The notes beneath the pieces were generated by a model. It was not told the DNA's origin, made no database searches, and worked only from the letters and a program-made list of their open reading frames with translations. This document shows positions 1 to 7,750 of a stretch of DNA of 33,452 nucleotides, one piece after another. The first letter of the stretch is position 1. Each line of letters starts with the position of its first letter. The stretch is from positions 1 to 33,452 of the forward strand of contig JAFPWZ010000038.1 of the NCBI GenBank assembly GCA_017412625.1, written 5' to 3'. The DNA is from Methanomicrobium sp. GTDB lineage: Archaea; Halobacteriota; Methanomicrobia; Methanomicrobiales; Methanomicrobiaceae. Both the position numbers and the translations under genes were made by a program.

Positions 1-7
1 AAGATAT

Positions 8-24
8 CATAAATATCATTATTC
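8..24 (+). promoter_or_regulatory. putative sepS promoter (TATA-like)
   Basis: An AT-rich stretch with two ATATCAT words (ATATCATAAATATCATT) lies about 40 to 50 nt before the sepS ATG. An archaeal TATA box here would place the transcript start a short way before the gene. No strong Shine-Dalgarno sequence precedes the ATG, which fits a short leader. This is inference from composition and position only. Confidence 0.35.
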
Positions 25-58
25 CCAAAACATATACAGAAGAACAGCGGCGATATAC

Positions 59-1723
59 ATGAAATTCAGTGCAAAAGAGTTCAGAGATCTTGCCAAAACC
101 GATTTTGAGGCGGCATGGCACAAGGGCGCGGAGATAATGGAGACCGTCCCCGTTGCGGAGAGGTATCCGCGAAACGTAATCAGACGCGCAAAGAAGCACC
201 CCGTTGCGGAGACCATACAGAGACTCCGCGAAGCATATCTGATGATGGGCTTCGACGAGGCACGCGTGCCCGTCTTCATCGACGAAGGCGAGGTCTACAA
301 GCAGTTCGGTCCCGAGGCATCCGCCGTTCTCGACCGCGTCTTCTATATCGGCGGTCTTCCGCGACCGAATGTCGGTATAGGAAAGAAGCAGCTTGACGGC
401 ATTGCAAAGATAATCGGTCACCCCGTCGATGCCGAGACCGAAGAGAACCTCAGAAAGACCCTGCATGCCTACAAGAAATCCGAGATCGACGGCGACGAAC
501 TCACCCACGAGCTTGCCGTTGTCCTCAACACCGACGACGGACTCGTCGTAAACATCCTCGAAGAGGTCTTCCCCGAGTTCAAGGAACTCGTCCCCGAGTC
601 CTCGAGGATCACCCTGCGCTCGCATATGACCTCGGGCTGGTTCATGTCGCTGGGCGCGATGTGGGACAAGATGCCGCTTCCGATTAGGATGTTTGCCATC
701 GACCGCTGTTTCCGCCGCGAACAGGAGGAGGGACCCACACGCCTCATGACCTATCACTCGGCATCGTGTATCATTGCCGGCGAGGGCGTGAGCGTCGAGG
801 ACGGAAAAGCGGTTGCCGCAGGTCTCCTTTCGGCGTTCGGATTCACCGACTTCGAGTTCAGACCCGACGACAAGCGCTCGAAATACTATATCCCCGACAC
901 TCAGACCGAGGTCTATGCCAAGCACCCGACTCACGGCTGGGTTGAGGTCGCTACCTTCGGCATGTATTCCCCGCATTCGCTTGCGGCATACGGCGTCGAG
1001 ATTCCGGTAATGAACCTCGGTCTGGGCGTGGAGCGCCTTGCAATGATCGAATACGGCGCCGAGGACGTCCGCGCCATGACTCACCCGCAGTTCTTCCCGC
1101 AGACCTACTCCGACCTCGACCTCGCCCGCGCCGTAACGCTTAAGGAAGAACCCAGAACCCAGATCGGAGTCGATATCGCCGCCGCCATCGCAAAGACCGC
1201 CCGCGAGCACTTCGATGCGCCGAGTCCCTGCGAGTTCCTCGCCTGCGACGTCGATATGGGCTTCGGATGCCGCGTCAAGGCCTATGTCTACGAGGACGAG
1301 GAGAACTCGAAACTCCTCGGACCCGCGGCTTTGAACGATGTATTCGTCTCCGAAGGCAAAATTCTGGGTCTTCCCGACACGCCGAGCTATAAGAAGCAGC
1401 GCGATAAGGGAGTAAATGCGCAGATCTCGTTCATTGACGCCGCCGCAAACCTCGCCGCCGCAAAGATAGAAGAGGCTGTCTTCTACGGCGAGAACGGAAG
1501 CGTCGATTTCAAGATGATTAAGGTGCCCTCCGAGATTAATCTGAAGATTGCGCCGTGGGCAATGCGTTATATCACCGACAACAACAAGAAGATAGATGTC
1601 CGCGGTCCGATGTTTACCGCCGTCAGATGGGAGATTGAACCGACGGAATGCGGCTGCGGCGACGGCGAATGCGACGATCCCGAATGTCACTGCCACGACG
1701 CTTCGCACTGCTGCGACGAGTAA
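59..1723 (+). CDS. sepS: O-phosphoseryl-tRNA(Cys) synthetase
   Basis: SepRS charges tRNA(Cys) with O-phosphoserine. SepCysS then converts this to Cys-tRNA, the indirect Cys route of methanogens and Archaeoglobus. The protein has 554 residues. Class II aaRS motif 2 is visible around residues 212-222 ([11 protein letters not shown]) and motif 3 around 318-328 (GLGVERLA). The core [14 protein letters not shown] near the N-terminus and the MTSGWFMSL block also match the family as I know it. The usual length is near 540 residues, and the excess is at the end: residues 530-554 hold seven Cys and three His among Asp, Glu and Gly. The ATG at 59 has a TATA-like stretch upstream but no clear SD. The gene is followed by AT repeats and a convergent gene. 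The identification is firm; the role of the tail is unknown. Confidence 0.95.
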   Translation: MKFSAKEFRDLAKTDFEAAWHKGAEIMETVPVAERYPRNVIRRAKKHPVAETIQRLREAYLMMGFDEARVPVFIDEGEVYKQFGPEASAVLDRVFYIGGLPRPNVGIGKKQLDGIAKIIGHPVDAETEENLRKTLHAYKKSEIDGDELTHELAVVLNTDDGLVVNILEEVFPEFKELVPESSRITLRSHMTSGWFMSLGAMWDKMPLPIRMFAIDRCFRREQEEGPTRLMTYHSASCIIAGEGVSVEDGKAVAAGLLSAFGFTDFEFRPDDKRSKYYIPDTQTEVYAKHPTHGWVEVATFGMYSPHSLAAYGVEIPVMNLGLGVERLAMIEYGAEDVRAMTHPQFFPQTYSDLDLARAVTLKEEPRTQIGVDIAAAIAKTAREHFDAPSPCEFLACDVDMGFGCRVKAYVYEDEENSKLLGPAALNDVFVSEGKILGLPDTPSYKKQRDKGVNAQISFIDAAANLAAAKIEEAVFYGENGSVDFKMIKVPSEINLKIAPWAMRYITDNNKKIDVRGPMFTAVRWEIEPTECGCGDGECDDPECHCHDASHCCDE

Positions 1724-1746
1724 ACGGCGTAAAAAACAAAACCACG

Positions 1747-1855
1747 ATAACTTTTTTTTAAATATTTGAAAACTTGAAAATATTAAAAATTGAAAATTTG
1801 AAAATATTAAAAATTGAAAATTTGAAAAATTGAAAATTGAAAAACTGAATTATTG
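1747..1855. repeat. AT-rich tandem repeat between convergent genes
   Basis: This spacer between the ends of sepS and the zinc-ribbon gene is built from GAAAATT and GAAAATATT words. A 24-nt unit occurs twice in perfect tandem (1776-1799 and 1800-1823), followed by shorter decayed copies to about 1847. A run of eight T at 1752-1759 follows the sepS stop and could act as a T-rich archaeal terminator. Confidence 0.8.
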
Positions 1856-1871
1856 AGATTATTCTGCCGTT

Positions 1872-2255
1872 TCAGAGGTTGAGCACGGACATGTCGAAGG
1901 TTAAGCCGCGGATGTTGTCGCCGTCGCCTTCGAGATCGGCGCCCGCCTCGTTAAGGAGTTCCTTAAGGTCTTTGTAGGCGCTTTTGCAGATGTCGCAGTC
2001 GCAGAATTCGAGAAGTATCTCGCCGGTTAAGAGGAGTTTATAGGCAAACGACCTCTCCGCGAAGTTCATTTCGGCAAGGCGGCAGGGTGTGACTGTCTCA
2101 ATTTCTTCTTCCGCGGGCTCCTGCACGCTCTCTTCGTCAACGGCGTTGAGATTCGGGAAGAACGGCGTATGACAGTACCAGCATGTATCGCTGTACGGAG
2201 TGCTTCTTCTGCCGCATTTCGGGCAGATATTGTATTCGGGTAATTCTTCTTCCAT
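1872..2255 (-). CDS. zinc-ribbon hypothetical protein
   Basis: A 127-residue protein without a family I can name. The N-terminus has a compact zinc ribbon, C11-x2-C14 (CPKC) and C25-x2-C28 (CWYC). An acidic linker rich in Glu follows (about residues 38-55), then a helical C-terminal part with a second Cys cluster, CDCDICK. Both clusters could bind metal. The ATG at 2255 is clear. The gene is convergent with sepS and lies in the same direction as the radical SAM gene, from which it is separated by 86 nt. Coding is supported by domain structure and codon use; function is unknown. Confidence 0.75.
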   Translation of the reverse strand: MEEELPEYNICPKCGRRSTPYSDTCWYCHTPFFPNLNAVDEESVQEPAEEEIETVTPCRLAEMNFAERSFAYKLLLTGEILLEFCDCDICKSAYKDLKELLNEAGADLEGDGDNIRGLTFDMSVLNL

Positions 2256-2341
2256 GGGGAAATATGAGGTTTTTAAGTTTAATATTGTGTCTGTTTTGAT
2301 GCCGCGATTACGGAGACCGCAAATTCGTTAAGACTGCCGAA

Positions 2342-3607
2342 TCACATATAATCTCCGATTCGGCTCTGAATCCCGCCTTCCCGGAGTCTGATATACGGCA
2401 GTGAACGTGCGGGTATGATATCGTAGATATTCGACCAGTCAGTGTTATCTGCTGCCCTGCCCGAATTTCCCGCGATGCTTACGCGGCTTTCCGTGTCCGC
2501 AACGCCTGCGCTGCCCTTCCCGATATCTCTTTTTCGAGCTCTTCCCCGGAGTTTCTGCGCCCGCATTTTGCATATCTTCTTTGCACTGACCGGTCCGATC
2601 CCGGGAATCCTCAGGAGCTGTTGATAATCCGCGGTTCTGATATCGATATGCGGCATATCCTCAGCCAGAAGAATCTTCGGATCGGCATTCATAAGGAACT
2701 CGTTCTCGTCCAGCACCGTGCATAATTCGTCGGCTTTGAACCTGTATTTCCTCAGGAGAAAGTCCGTCTGATAAAGCCTGTTCGTGCGCCATTCGGGGGT
2801 ATTCGGGTGAAACTCCATCGGCGTGTTCTTCTGCCCCGCAAATGCCGAGAAATAAATCCTCGCAGGCAATGTCTTCTTATAGAGATGCGACATGCAGGAG
2901 ATGATCTCGCGGTCGTTCTCGTCGGCGGCGCCGACTATAAACTGCGTCGTATGCTTCGTCGGGGCATCCGCACCGAGCCAGTCGAGCCTTTTCATAATAT
3001 CCTGCGTATAGTCCTTGAGATTCGCAATCTCGCTCATGTGCGCCCGCGACGTGGTCTCGACGTTCAGGCTGACGCGGGTGGCGATAGCCGCGGCGGCGTC
3101 GATGTCGCTTCGGTTAGCGCCGGGGAGGATCTTCAGGTGCATATAGCCGTTGAACCCCGCATTTCGGATACGCTCGCCGGTCTCGATTATCTCCGCCATT
3201 GTCACGTCGACATCGCCGCTGATGCCGGAGCTTAAGAAAATTCCACCGTATCGCCCTTCTCTCCAATTCTTCGTGAAGTAATCCGCCATCTCTTTCGGCG
3301 TTACCGATGCCGGTTTCTTTCGTTTGCAGACCCGACAATAGGCGCAGTCGTATTCGCATTCGGCATGAAGCAGGGAAGTAAGTATATTGCAGGGATGACT
3401 GCGCGATCTGTGATCTTCGGTGACGTTGTTTGCCGCCAGCGGATCATAAAAGAGGCTCTGCCAATTCTCGTTTTGATTGCCGCTGTCGTTACACCCCCCG
3501 ACGTTTCCGTTATATGATGTTCCCGTAACCGTATCCGTGTCTCTCGCAGACTCTTCGAAAACCGCCTCGCGGGTCAGCTCATTCAGATTACGCAGGAACT
3601 CGGACAT
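2342..3607 (-). CDS. radical SAM protein with helix-hairpin-helix, DNA modification/repair type
   Basis: Starting at the ATG at 3607 the protein has 421 residues; a TTG two codons upstream (3613) is a less likely start. The radical SAM cluster motif is C84-x3-C88-x2-C91 (CEYDCAYC). A helix-hairpin-helix DNA-binding motif, RIPGIGPVSAKKICKMR, lies toward the C-terminus. This arrangement matches the rSAM family usually paired with a uracil-DNA-glycosylase-like partner and annotated as putative DNA modification/repair protein. No such partner is next to it here. Two stretches look like insertions: residues 21-50 (Asp/Thr/Gly/Asn-rich) and a Gly/Ser/Arg-rich segment before the last 35 residues or so. 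The promoter region upstream is a 13-bp repeat array. Confidence 0.85.
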   Translation of the reverse strand: MSEFLRNLNELTREAVFEESARDTDTVTGTSYNGNVGGCNDSGNQNENWQSLFYDPLAANNVTEDHRSRSHPCNILTSLLHAECEYDCAYCRVCKRKKPASVTPKEMADYFTKNWREGRYGGIFLSSGISGDVDVTMAEIIETGERIRNAGFNGYMHLKILPGANRSDIDAAAAIATRVSLNVETTSRAHMSEIANLKDYTQDIMKRLDWLGADAPTKHTTQFIVGAADENDREIISCMSHLYKKTLPARIYFSAFAGQKNTPMEFHPNTPEWRTNRLYQTDFLLRKYRFKADELCTVLDENEFLMNADPKILLAEDMPHIDIRTADYQQLLRIPGIGPVSAKKICKMRAQKLRGRARKRDIGKGSAGVADTESRVSIAGNSGRAADNTDWSNIYDIIPARSLPYIRLREGGIQSRIGDYM

Positions 3608-3610
3608 ATT

Positions 3611-3713
3611 CAATGCTCAGATATAATGTTCAGATATATGTTCACATACAATGCTCACATACAACGTTCGCATACAACGCTCGCTTTCAACTTTTACATT
3701 CGGCGCTTGCTTT
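3611..3713. repeat. degenerate 13-bp tandem array (eight units)
   Basis: Consecutive units are CAATGCTCAGATA, TAATGTTCAGATA, TATGTTCACATA (12 nt), CAATGCTCACATA, CAACGTTCGCATA, CAACGCTCGCTTT, CAACTTTTACATT and CGGCGCTTGCTTT. Similarity falls toward the right-hand end. The array abuts the start codon of the radical SAM gene and so forms its 5' region. No spacers are present, so it is not a CRISPR. Confidence 0.85.
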
Positions 3714-3729
3714 GTTTATTCCGATACTT

Positions 3730-4026
3730 TCAGCATTCGATAATTGTCCCCGCGGGAACGGTATCGGTGCCGGAGGCGTCCCCGAAATTGCGGAAATCGC
3801 CTAAACCGCCGTGATTGCCGTGATTGCCGAAATCTGTCGGGCAGTATAAGACGCTTACGCCGCCGAAGTCCCCGACTCTTCTTGAGCCGCCGATGCTGTC
3901 CGCAGTGCCGCTGCCGCAGTCAATGCTCTTTGAAAACTGGCTTCTTCTGATTATCTGTCGTTCGAATCTGGCTCTCTTTGCAATATTGTAGAAGGTTTCT
4001 GACATAAGCAATGATTGCCCCGCCAT
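3730..4026 (-). CDS. possible small hypothetical protein
   Basis: An open frame of 98 codons on the minus strand, in the same direction as the downstream radical SAM gene. The N-terminal third is basic (ERQIIRRSQF) and codon choice (AGA, GGC, GAC, TTC) resembles neighbouring genes. The C-terminal half is Gly-rich and partly made of a 9-bp repeat giving GNHGNHGG. A second Met at codon 8 could be the start. I recognise no family. It may be a young or decaying gene, or chance. Confidence 0.3.
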   Translation of the reverse strand: MAGQSLLMSETFYNIAKRARFERQIIRRSQFSKSIDCGSGTADSIGGSRRVGDFGGVSVLYCPTDFGNHGNHGGLGDFRNFGDASGTDTVPAGTIIEC

Positions 4027-4192
4027 ATATATCCAGGTAAGCCGTGCGGTGCGAAAGTGATTTTTCGGAAATAATATTCGTCATAGTTGCGGATTCGTTC
4101 CCGGAAACCCGATGGCACGGAAAGATTGTTCGTACTTGATCTAACATTTGAAATGAATTGTTCGTAATATGTCGAACGTTTTTGAATGTGCC

Positions 4193-4334
4193 GTTTGACA
4201 GTGTTGTTTGATAATATTGTTTGGCAATGCCGTTAGACAATGAGCCTTGACAATGCGTCCGAAAATGAGCCTTTACAATGCTGTTTGAAGGTGATGCCGG
4301 CAATGATTTTTGAAGATGAATTTTGAACACACGG
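4193..4334. repeat. degenerate 13-bp tandem array upstream of sufC (eleven units)
   Basis: Units run head to tail: GTTTGACAGTGTT, GTTTGATAATATT, GTTTGGCAATGCC, GTTAGACAATGAG, CCTTGACAATGCG, then a 12-nt copy, then five more decayed 13-nt copies. The core is roughly TTTGACAATG. The array ends about 80 nt before the sufC start. Weak traces continue upstream to about 4145. Confidence 0.8.
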
Positions 4335-4403
4335 CATTGGCATTTTCCGACATTGCTATATTCAAATATGATCATAATCTGTAGACAAATCACACAGAGA
4401 ACT

Positions 4404-4408
4404 GGTGA
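4404..4408 (+). promoter_or_regulatory. sufC ribosome binding site
   Basis: GGTGA lies 7 nt before the ATG at 4416. It selects this start over an upstream in-frame ATG at 4323, which lies inside the repeat region and would add 31 residues not expected in the family. Confidence 0.65.
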
Positions 4409-4415
4409 ATGGAAT

Positions 4416-5147
4416 ATGCTGAATATTGAAAATCTGCATGTGGAGATCGACGGCAAGGAGGTCCTGCATGGCGTCAGTCTTGCAATCGGCGACGGCGAAA
4501 CCCATGTTCTCATGGGTCCCAACGGCTCGGGCAAGACCACATTACTGCGCACGATAATGGGTTTCTCCGGTTACAAAATAACGGAAGGCAAGATATACTT
4601 TAAAGGCCGCGACATAACCGAAGTGCCCCTCGACGAACGTGCAAGATACGGAATGGGAATGATGTTCCAGCGTCCGCCGACACTCTCGGGACTCAAACTC
4701 GGCAAACTGCTCACCGCCGTTGCCAACTGCTCCCCCGAGAGCATAGGCAGGTTCGGGGAGAGGATGAAGATGTCGGATTTCATGAACCGCGACGTAAACG
4801 CGGGATTCTCCGGCGGAGAGATAAAGAGAAGCGAGATCCTTCAGCTTCTCGTCCAGAATCCCGATTTCATCATGCTCGACGAGCCCGAAAGCGGCGTCGA
4901 CCTCGAGAACATTGCCCTTATCGGCAAATCCATAGCAACCCTTCTCGAGAAAGACCGCCACATCGTGCACAGAAACAAATCGGGGCTTATTATCACGCAT
5001 ACGGGATATATCCTCGACTACATCGAAGCCGATGCCGGTCACATGCTCTGCAACGGCGAGATAAAATGCCACGGAAATCCGCGTGAAATTCTCAAATTAA
5101 TTCAGGAAAAAGGATACGGGGAGTGTATCAGATGTCAGAAGAACTAA
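4416..5147 (+). CDS. sufC: SufC-type Fe-S assembly ATPase
   Basis: A 243-residue ABC ATPase without membrane domain, of usual SufC length. Walker A GPNGSGKTT is at 34-42, the signature FSGGEIKRSEI at 131-141, and Walker B FIMLDEPESGVD at 151-162. The SGGE-KR-E form and the ESG-VD after Walker B are typical of SufC rather than importer ATPases. It would power Fe-S cluster assembly on the SufB-like scaffold encoded next. The stop overlaps the start of that gene by 16 nt, so the two are co-translated. No SufS, SufU or other Suf gene is adjacent, as expected for the minimal SUF-like (SMS) pair of anaerobic archaea. Confidence 0.93.
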   Translation: MLNIENLHVEIDGKEVLHGVSLAIGDGETHVLMGPNGSGKTTLLRTIMGFSGYKITEGKIYFKGRDITEVPLDERARYGMGMMFQRPPTLSGLKLGKLLTAVANCSPESIGRFGERMKMSDFMNRDVNAGFSGGEIKRSEILQLLVQNPDFIMLDEPESGVDLENIALIGKSIATLLEKDRHIVHRNKSGLIITHTGYILDYIEADAGHMLCNGEIKCHGNPREILKLIQEKGYGECIRCQKN

Positions 5148-6247
5148 TCACCGATATCTCCGAAGAAGACAAAAAACGTCTCGAGATGGGCGGCATCGAA
5201 CTCGATGAATCCAACCGTTCGGGCAGTTTCATCCAGACGGATCAGCACATTCATCACTCGGAATCAAAGATTGAAGGCATTGAGATGCTCCCAATCGATA
5301 TCGCGCTCAAAAAATACGACTGGCTCAAAGAAAAGTTCTGGAATATCGTCGACCGCGATAAGGACGAATACACCCGTTTTGTCGCAAAACGCGAAGAGGA
5401 GGAGGGTCCGAGAGGTTTCGCCGTAATCGCAAGAAAAGGCAGCAAAAACATATTCCCGCTGCAGTCCTGCCTCTTTATGCAGAAATCCGAGGTCCAGACC
5501 GTCCACAACATAATCGTCGCCGAAGAGGGCGCCGAGCTTCACCTGATTACGGGCTGCACGAGCAGTATCGGTCGAAAAGAGGGCACGCATTACGGCATTA
5601 CCGAGACATATGTGGGTAAGAACGCTCTCGTAAGCAATACCATGATTCACACATGGGGCGAGAATATCCGCGTTCTTCCCCGCAGCGGCACGATCGTCGA
5701 GGAGAACGGAACCTTCCTCTCGAACTACGTCAGCATGAACCCCGTGGGCTATGTCCAGATGTATCCCGTCGCCAACCTTGTCGGCAAAAACTCGGTTGCG
5801 AGATTCAACTCCGTCATCATCGCCCACGAAGGCTCCGAACTCGATATGGGTCAGGGTGCTCTCCTCAACGCCGAAGGCGCATGTGCCGAGATAATATCCC
5901 GACTCATAACGACGGGCGGCAAGGCAATCTCGCGTTCGCGTATCGTAGGCGCCGCCGACGGCACCAAAGGTCATATCGAGTGCAAGGGACTCATCCTCAA
6001 AGACGGCACTATTCATGCCGTTCCCGAAATAGAGGGACAGCTCACTAACACCGAGATATCCCACGAGGCCGCGGTCGGAAAGATTGCCCGCGACGAGATA
6101 GAGTATCTCATGGCAAGAGGACTCAACGAGGAAGAGGCGACCGCGACCATCATTCGCGGATTCCTTGACGTCAGAATAAACGGACTTCCCGACTCGCTTC
6201 AGAAGAAGATTGACGCGGTTATAAACGCCGCCGAATCGGGATTCTGA
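5132..6247 (+). CDS. sufB: SufB/SufD-family Fe-S scaffold protein
   Basis: A 371-residue SufBD-family beta-helix protein. The ATG at 5132 is preferred over GTG 5123 because GGGGAG at 5118-5123 is spaced 8 nt from it. Typical features are the opening LEMGGIELDESNRSGSF, the central HTWGENIRVLPRSG segment, and the C-terminal helical part HEAAVGKIARDEIEYLMARG ending in GFLD. The family forms the platform on which Fe-S clusters are built with SufC. It is shorter than bacterial SufB, like the scaffold subunit of the minimal archaeal system. It overlaps sufC by 16 nt. Confidence 0.92.
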   Translation: MSEELITDISEEDKKRLEMGGIELDESNRSGSFIQTDQHIHHSESKIEGIEMLPIDIALKKYDWLKEKFWNIVDRDKDEYTRFVAKREEEEGPRGFAVIARKGSKNIFPLQSCLFMQKSEVQTVHNIIVAEEGAELHLITGCTSSIGRKEGTHYGITETYVGKNALVSNTMIHTWGENIRVLPRSGTIVEENGTFLSNYVSMNPVGYVQMYPVANLVGKNSVARFNSVIIAHEGSELDMGQGALLNAEGACAEIISRLITTGGKAISRSRIVGAADGTKGHIECKGLILKDGTIHAVPEIEGQLTNTEISHEAAVGKIARDEIEYLMARGLNEEEATATIIRGFLDVRINGLPDSLQKKIDAVINAAESGF

Positions 6248-6252
6248 CAATA

Positions 6253-6345
6253 TTCAGCAACAAACAGCAATAACCAGCAATAAACGAAAAACACCGAGCG
6301 AACAGCACAAAACAGCAAACACCAAACAGCAAACATTAATCACCA
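6253..6345. repeat. A/C-rich intergenic repeat with CAGCAA words
   Basis: CAGCAA starts at 6255, 6265 and 6275, exactly 10 bp apart, and again at 6313 and 6327, in otherwise A/C-rich sequence. The whole gap between sufB and the cyclase gene has this character. No hairpin with a T-run was found. Confidence 0.65.
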
Positions 6346-6371
6346 AATATTCACATTCTTTTTACATTCAT

Positions 6372-6986
6372 ATGGCATTCCATGACATAACACGGGCTTT
6401 TGACGGCGACATGATGGTCTACCCGGGCGACCCGGAGATCTCGGTAAAACAAAAGGAAGAAAAGGGTTGCAGAGTCTCGGCCATCTCTTTATCCACGCAC
6501 AGCGGGACGCATCTGGATGCGCCGTCGCACTACATAAACAGCGGCATCACGGTCGACAGAATCCCCTTCGAGACCCTGATGGGCGAAGCAAGAGTCATCG
6601 ACCTCTCGGCAAACTTCGGCTCGATAGGCAGATACGACCTTGAAGGAAAGGTAAAGGGGGCAAAGCGTGTCCTGCTCAAGACCTCGTTCTCGGGTAAGCG
6701 GAGTTTTTCGGATAATTACCCGCATCTGACCAGTGAGGCGGCTGAATACCTCTTAAGCGAGGGGGTCATCTTCATAGGCATTGATACGCCCTCGATAGAG
6801 TCCTTCGGCGGAAACGGCAGTGTTCACACCCGCCTTCTCTCGAATAACGTCATCTGTGCGGAACTTCTGGACCTCTCGTTCGTAACCGCGGGTGTCTACA
6901 ATATGATTGCCCTGCCGCTCAGACTCAAAGGTCTGGACGGAGCGCCGGCAAGGATAATCCTCTCGGATATTGACGGAAAACAGTAA
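6372..6986 (+). CDS. cyclase-family (kynurenine-formamidase-like) metal hydrolase
   Basis: A 204-residue protein of the PF04199 cyclase family. The metal-binding motif HSGTHLDAPSHY gives H43, H47, D49 and H53. The opening DITRAFDGDMMVYPGDP is also typical. Members hydrolyse amide or ester bonds in varied substrates (N-formylkynurenine, isatin and others). The substrate here is not apparent and neighbouring genes do not suggest tryptophan breakdown. The start has no clear SD and follows a T-rich stretch, so the transcript may be leaderless. Family firm, substrate unknown. Confidence 0.88.
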   Translation: MAFHDITRAFDGDMMVYPGDPEISVKQKEEKGCRVSAISLSTHSGTHLDAPSHYINSGITVDRIPFETLMGEARVIDLSANFGSIGRYDLEGKVKGAKRVLLKTSFSGKRSFSDNYPHLTSEAAEYLLSEGVIFIGIDTPSIESFGGNGSVHTRLLSNNVICAELLDLSFVTAGVYNMIALPLRLKGLDGAPARIILSDIDGKQ

Positions 6987-7047
6987 AGTAATCCATAGTA
7001 AATCGTCAGTTATATTTGTTAAATCGGAATAATCGGGGTAAGGTAAT

Positions 7048-7695
7048 ATGAGCATAGTATCCGATGCGGTCAAGACACTCGAAAACCGCATCTTCGGCAG
7101 CGGTTGCGAGGACGGACTCGTAAGAATATCGCCCTCGGCATCGGCGGGCTGTCCCTATGAGGACGGAATAACGGTTGTCACGGAATACGGCGGCAAGGTC
7201 TCGGAACTCTCGACCTCGTTTCCGCTTGATGCGACATCAAAGGTCTCGTTCATGTTTGACAGCCCGCTGAAGTCGCCGGTTCAGAGAACGGCGGCATGCG
7301 CAATCTTAAACGTAATCTCGAGTTTCATGTGCTTCACCCGAAAAGGACGTGCCTGCGGCGAGGAATCGCACAAGGTCTGCCTTGATGAGCTGATTGCGGA
7401 GATCGCGGGGAAAAAGGTCTATCCCAACGGCTGCCTCACGAATCTCGAGGGCATGCTGCATGAGGCGGGCGCTCTTTACCCCGAGAAGCGTGTGACCCTT
7501 GTCGGCAAACCAGAGGATGCCGACGTAATCCTCGTCTCCGGCGACGGTCTCTTCGACAAGGAGAAGCTTGCCGTAACCGAGAGATACTTCGAGGGCGGCG
7601 ACGGCTCAAAGGAACTCATCTTCATCGGCCCCGCCGTCACGGGATTCTGCGTCATGCACGGCAGAAAACACCACTGCCCTTACGGCAGGCGATGA
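7048..7695 (+). CDS. conserved-looking Cys-rich hypothetical protein
   Basis: A 215-residue protein I do not recognise. It has many Cys residues spread through the chain and a Cys/His C-terminus ending HHCPYGRR. The middle (QRTAACAILNVISSFM) resembles the helix in which DUF364-type chelatase-like proteins carry a conserved Asn, followed by a strand-rich part (RVTLVGKPEDADVILVSGDG) like the second half of a Rossmann fold. This similarity is weak and only suggestive of metal or cofactor binding. The start at 7048 follows AAGGT. Codon use matches its neighbours, so it is a real gene. Confidence 0.8.
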   Translation: MSIVSDAVKTLENRIFGSGCEDGLVRISPSASAGCPYEDGITVVTEYGGKVSELSTSFPLDATSKVSFMFDSPLKSPVQRTAACAILNVISSFMCFTRKGRACGEESHKVCLDELIAEIAGKKVYPNGCLTNLEGMLHEAGALYPEKRVTLVGKPEDADVILVSGDGLFDKEKLAVTERYFEGGDGSKELIFIGPAVTGFCVMHGRKHHCPYGRR

Positions 7696-7750
7696 ATTTA
7701 ACCGTTTAATTCCGAATATATATCAAGTATAAAGAAAAATCAGATAGTAT

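Larger units (their letters stand above)
3608..4415. other. long repeat-rich intergenic region between divergent genes
   Basis: About 800 bp separate the divergent radical SAM gene and sufC. Each end carries its own degenerate 13-bp tandem array (3611-3713 and 4193-4334). The middle holds one possible minus-strand ORF (3730-4026), with a 9-bp repeat (GCCGTGATT twice at 3808-3825, then GCCGAAATC) in it. The section 4027-4192 shows no gene that I can support. Confidence 0.6.

Noticed and set aside
3608-3613. TTG at 3613 as start of the radical SAM gene
   Set aside because: An ATG two codons downstream (3607) is the simpler start, and the extra codons fall in the repeat array.
3611-4334. CRISPR array
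   Set aside because: The repeats are 13 bp, contiguous and degenerate, with no unique spacers and no cas genes nearby.
5264-6250. A 328-codon open frame on the minus strand across sufB
   Set aside because: It is fully antisense to a strongly conserved gene, and its translation shows no family motif; the open frame follows from the codon bias of sufB.
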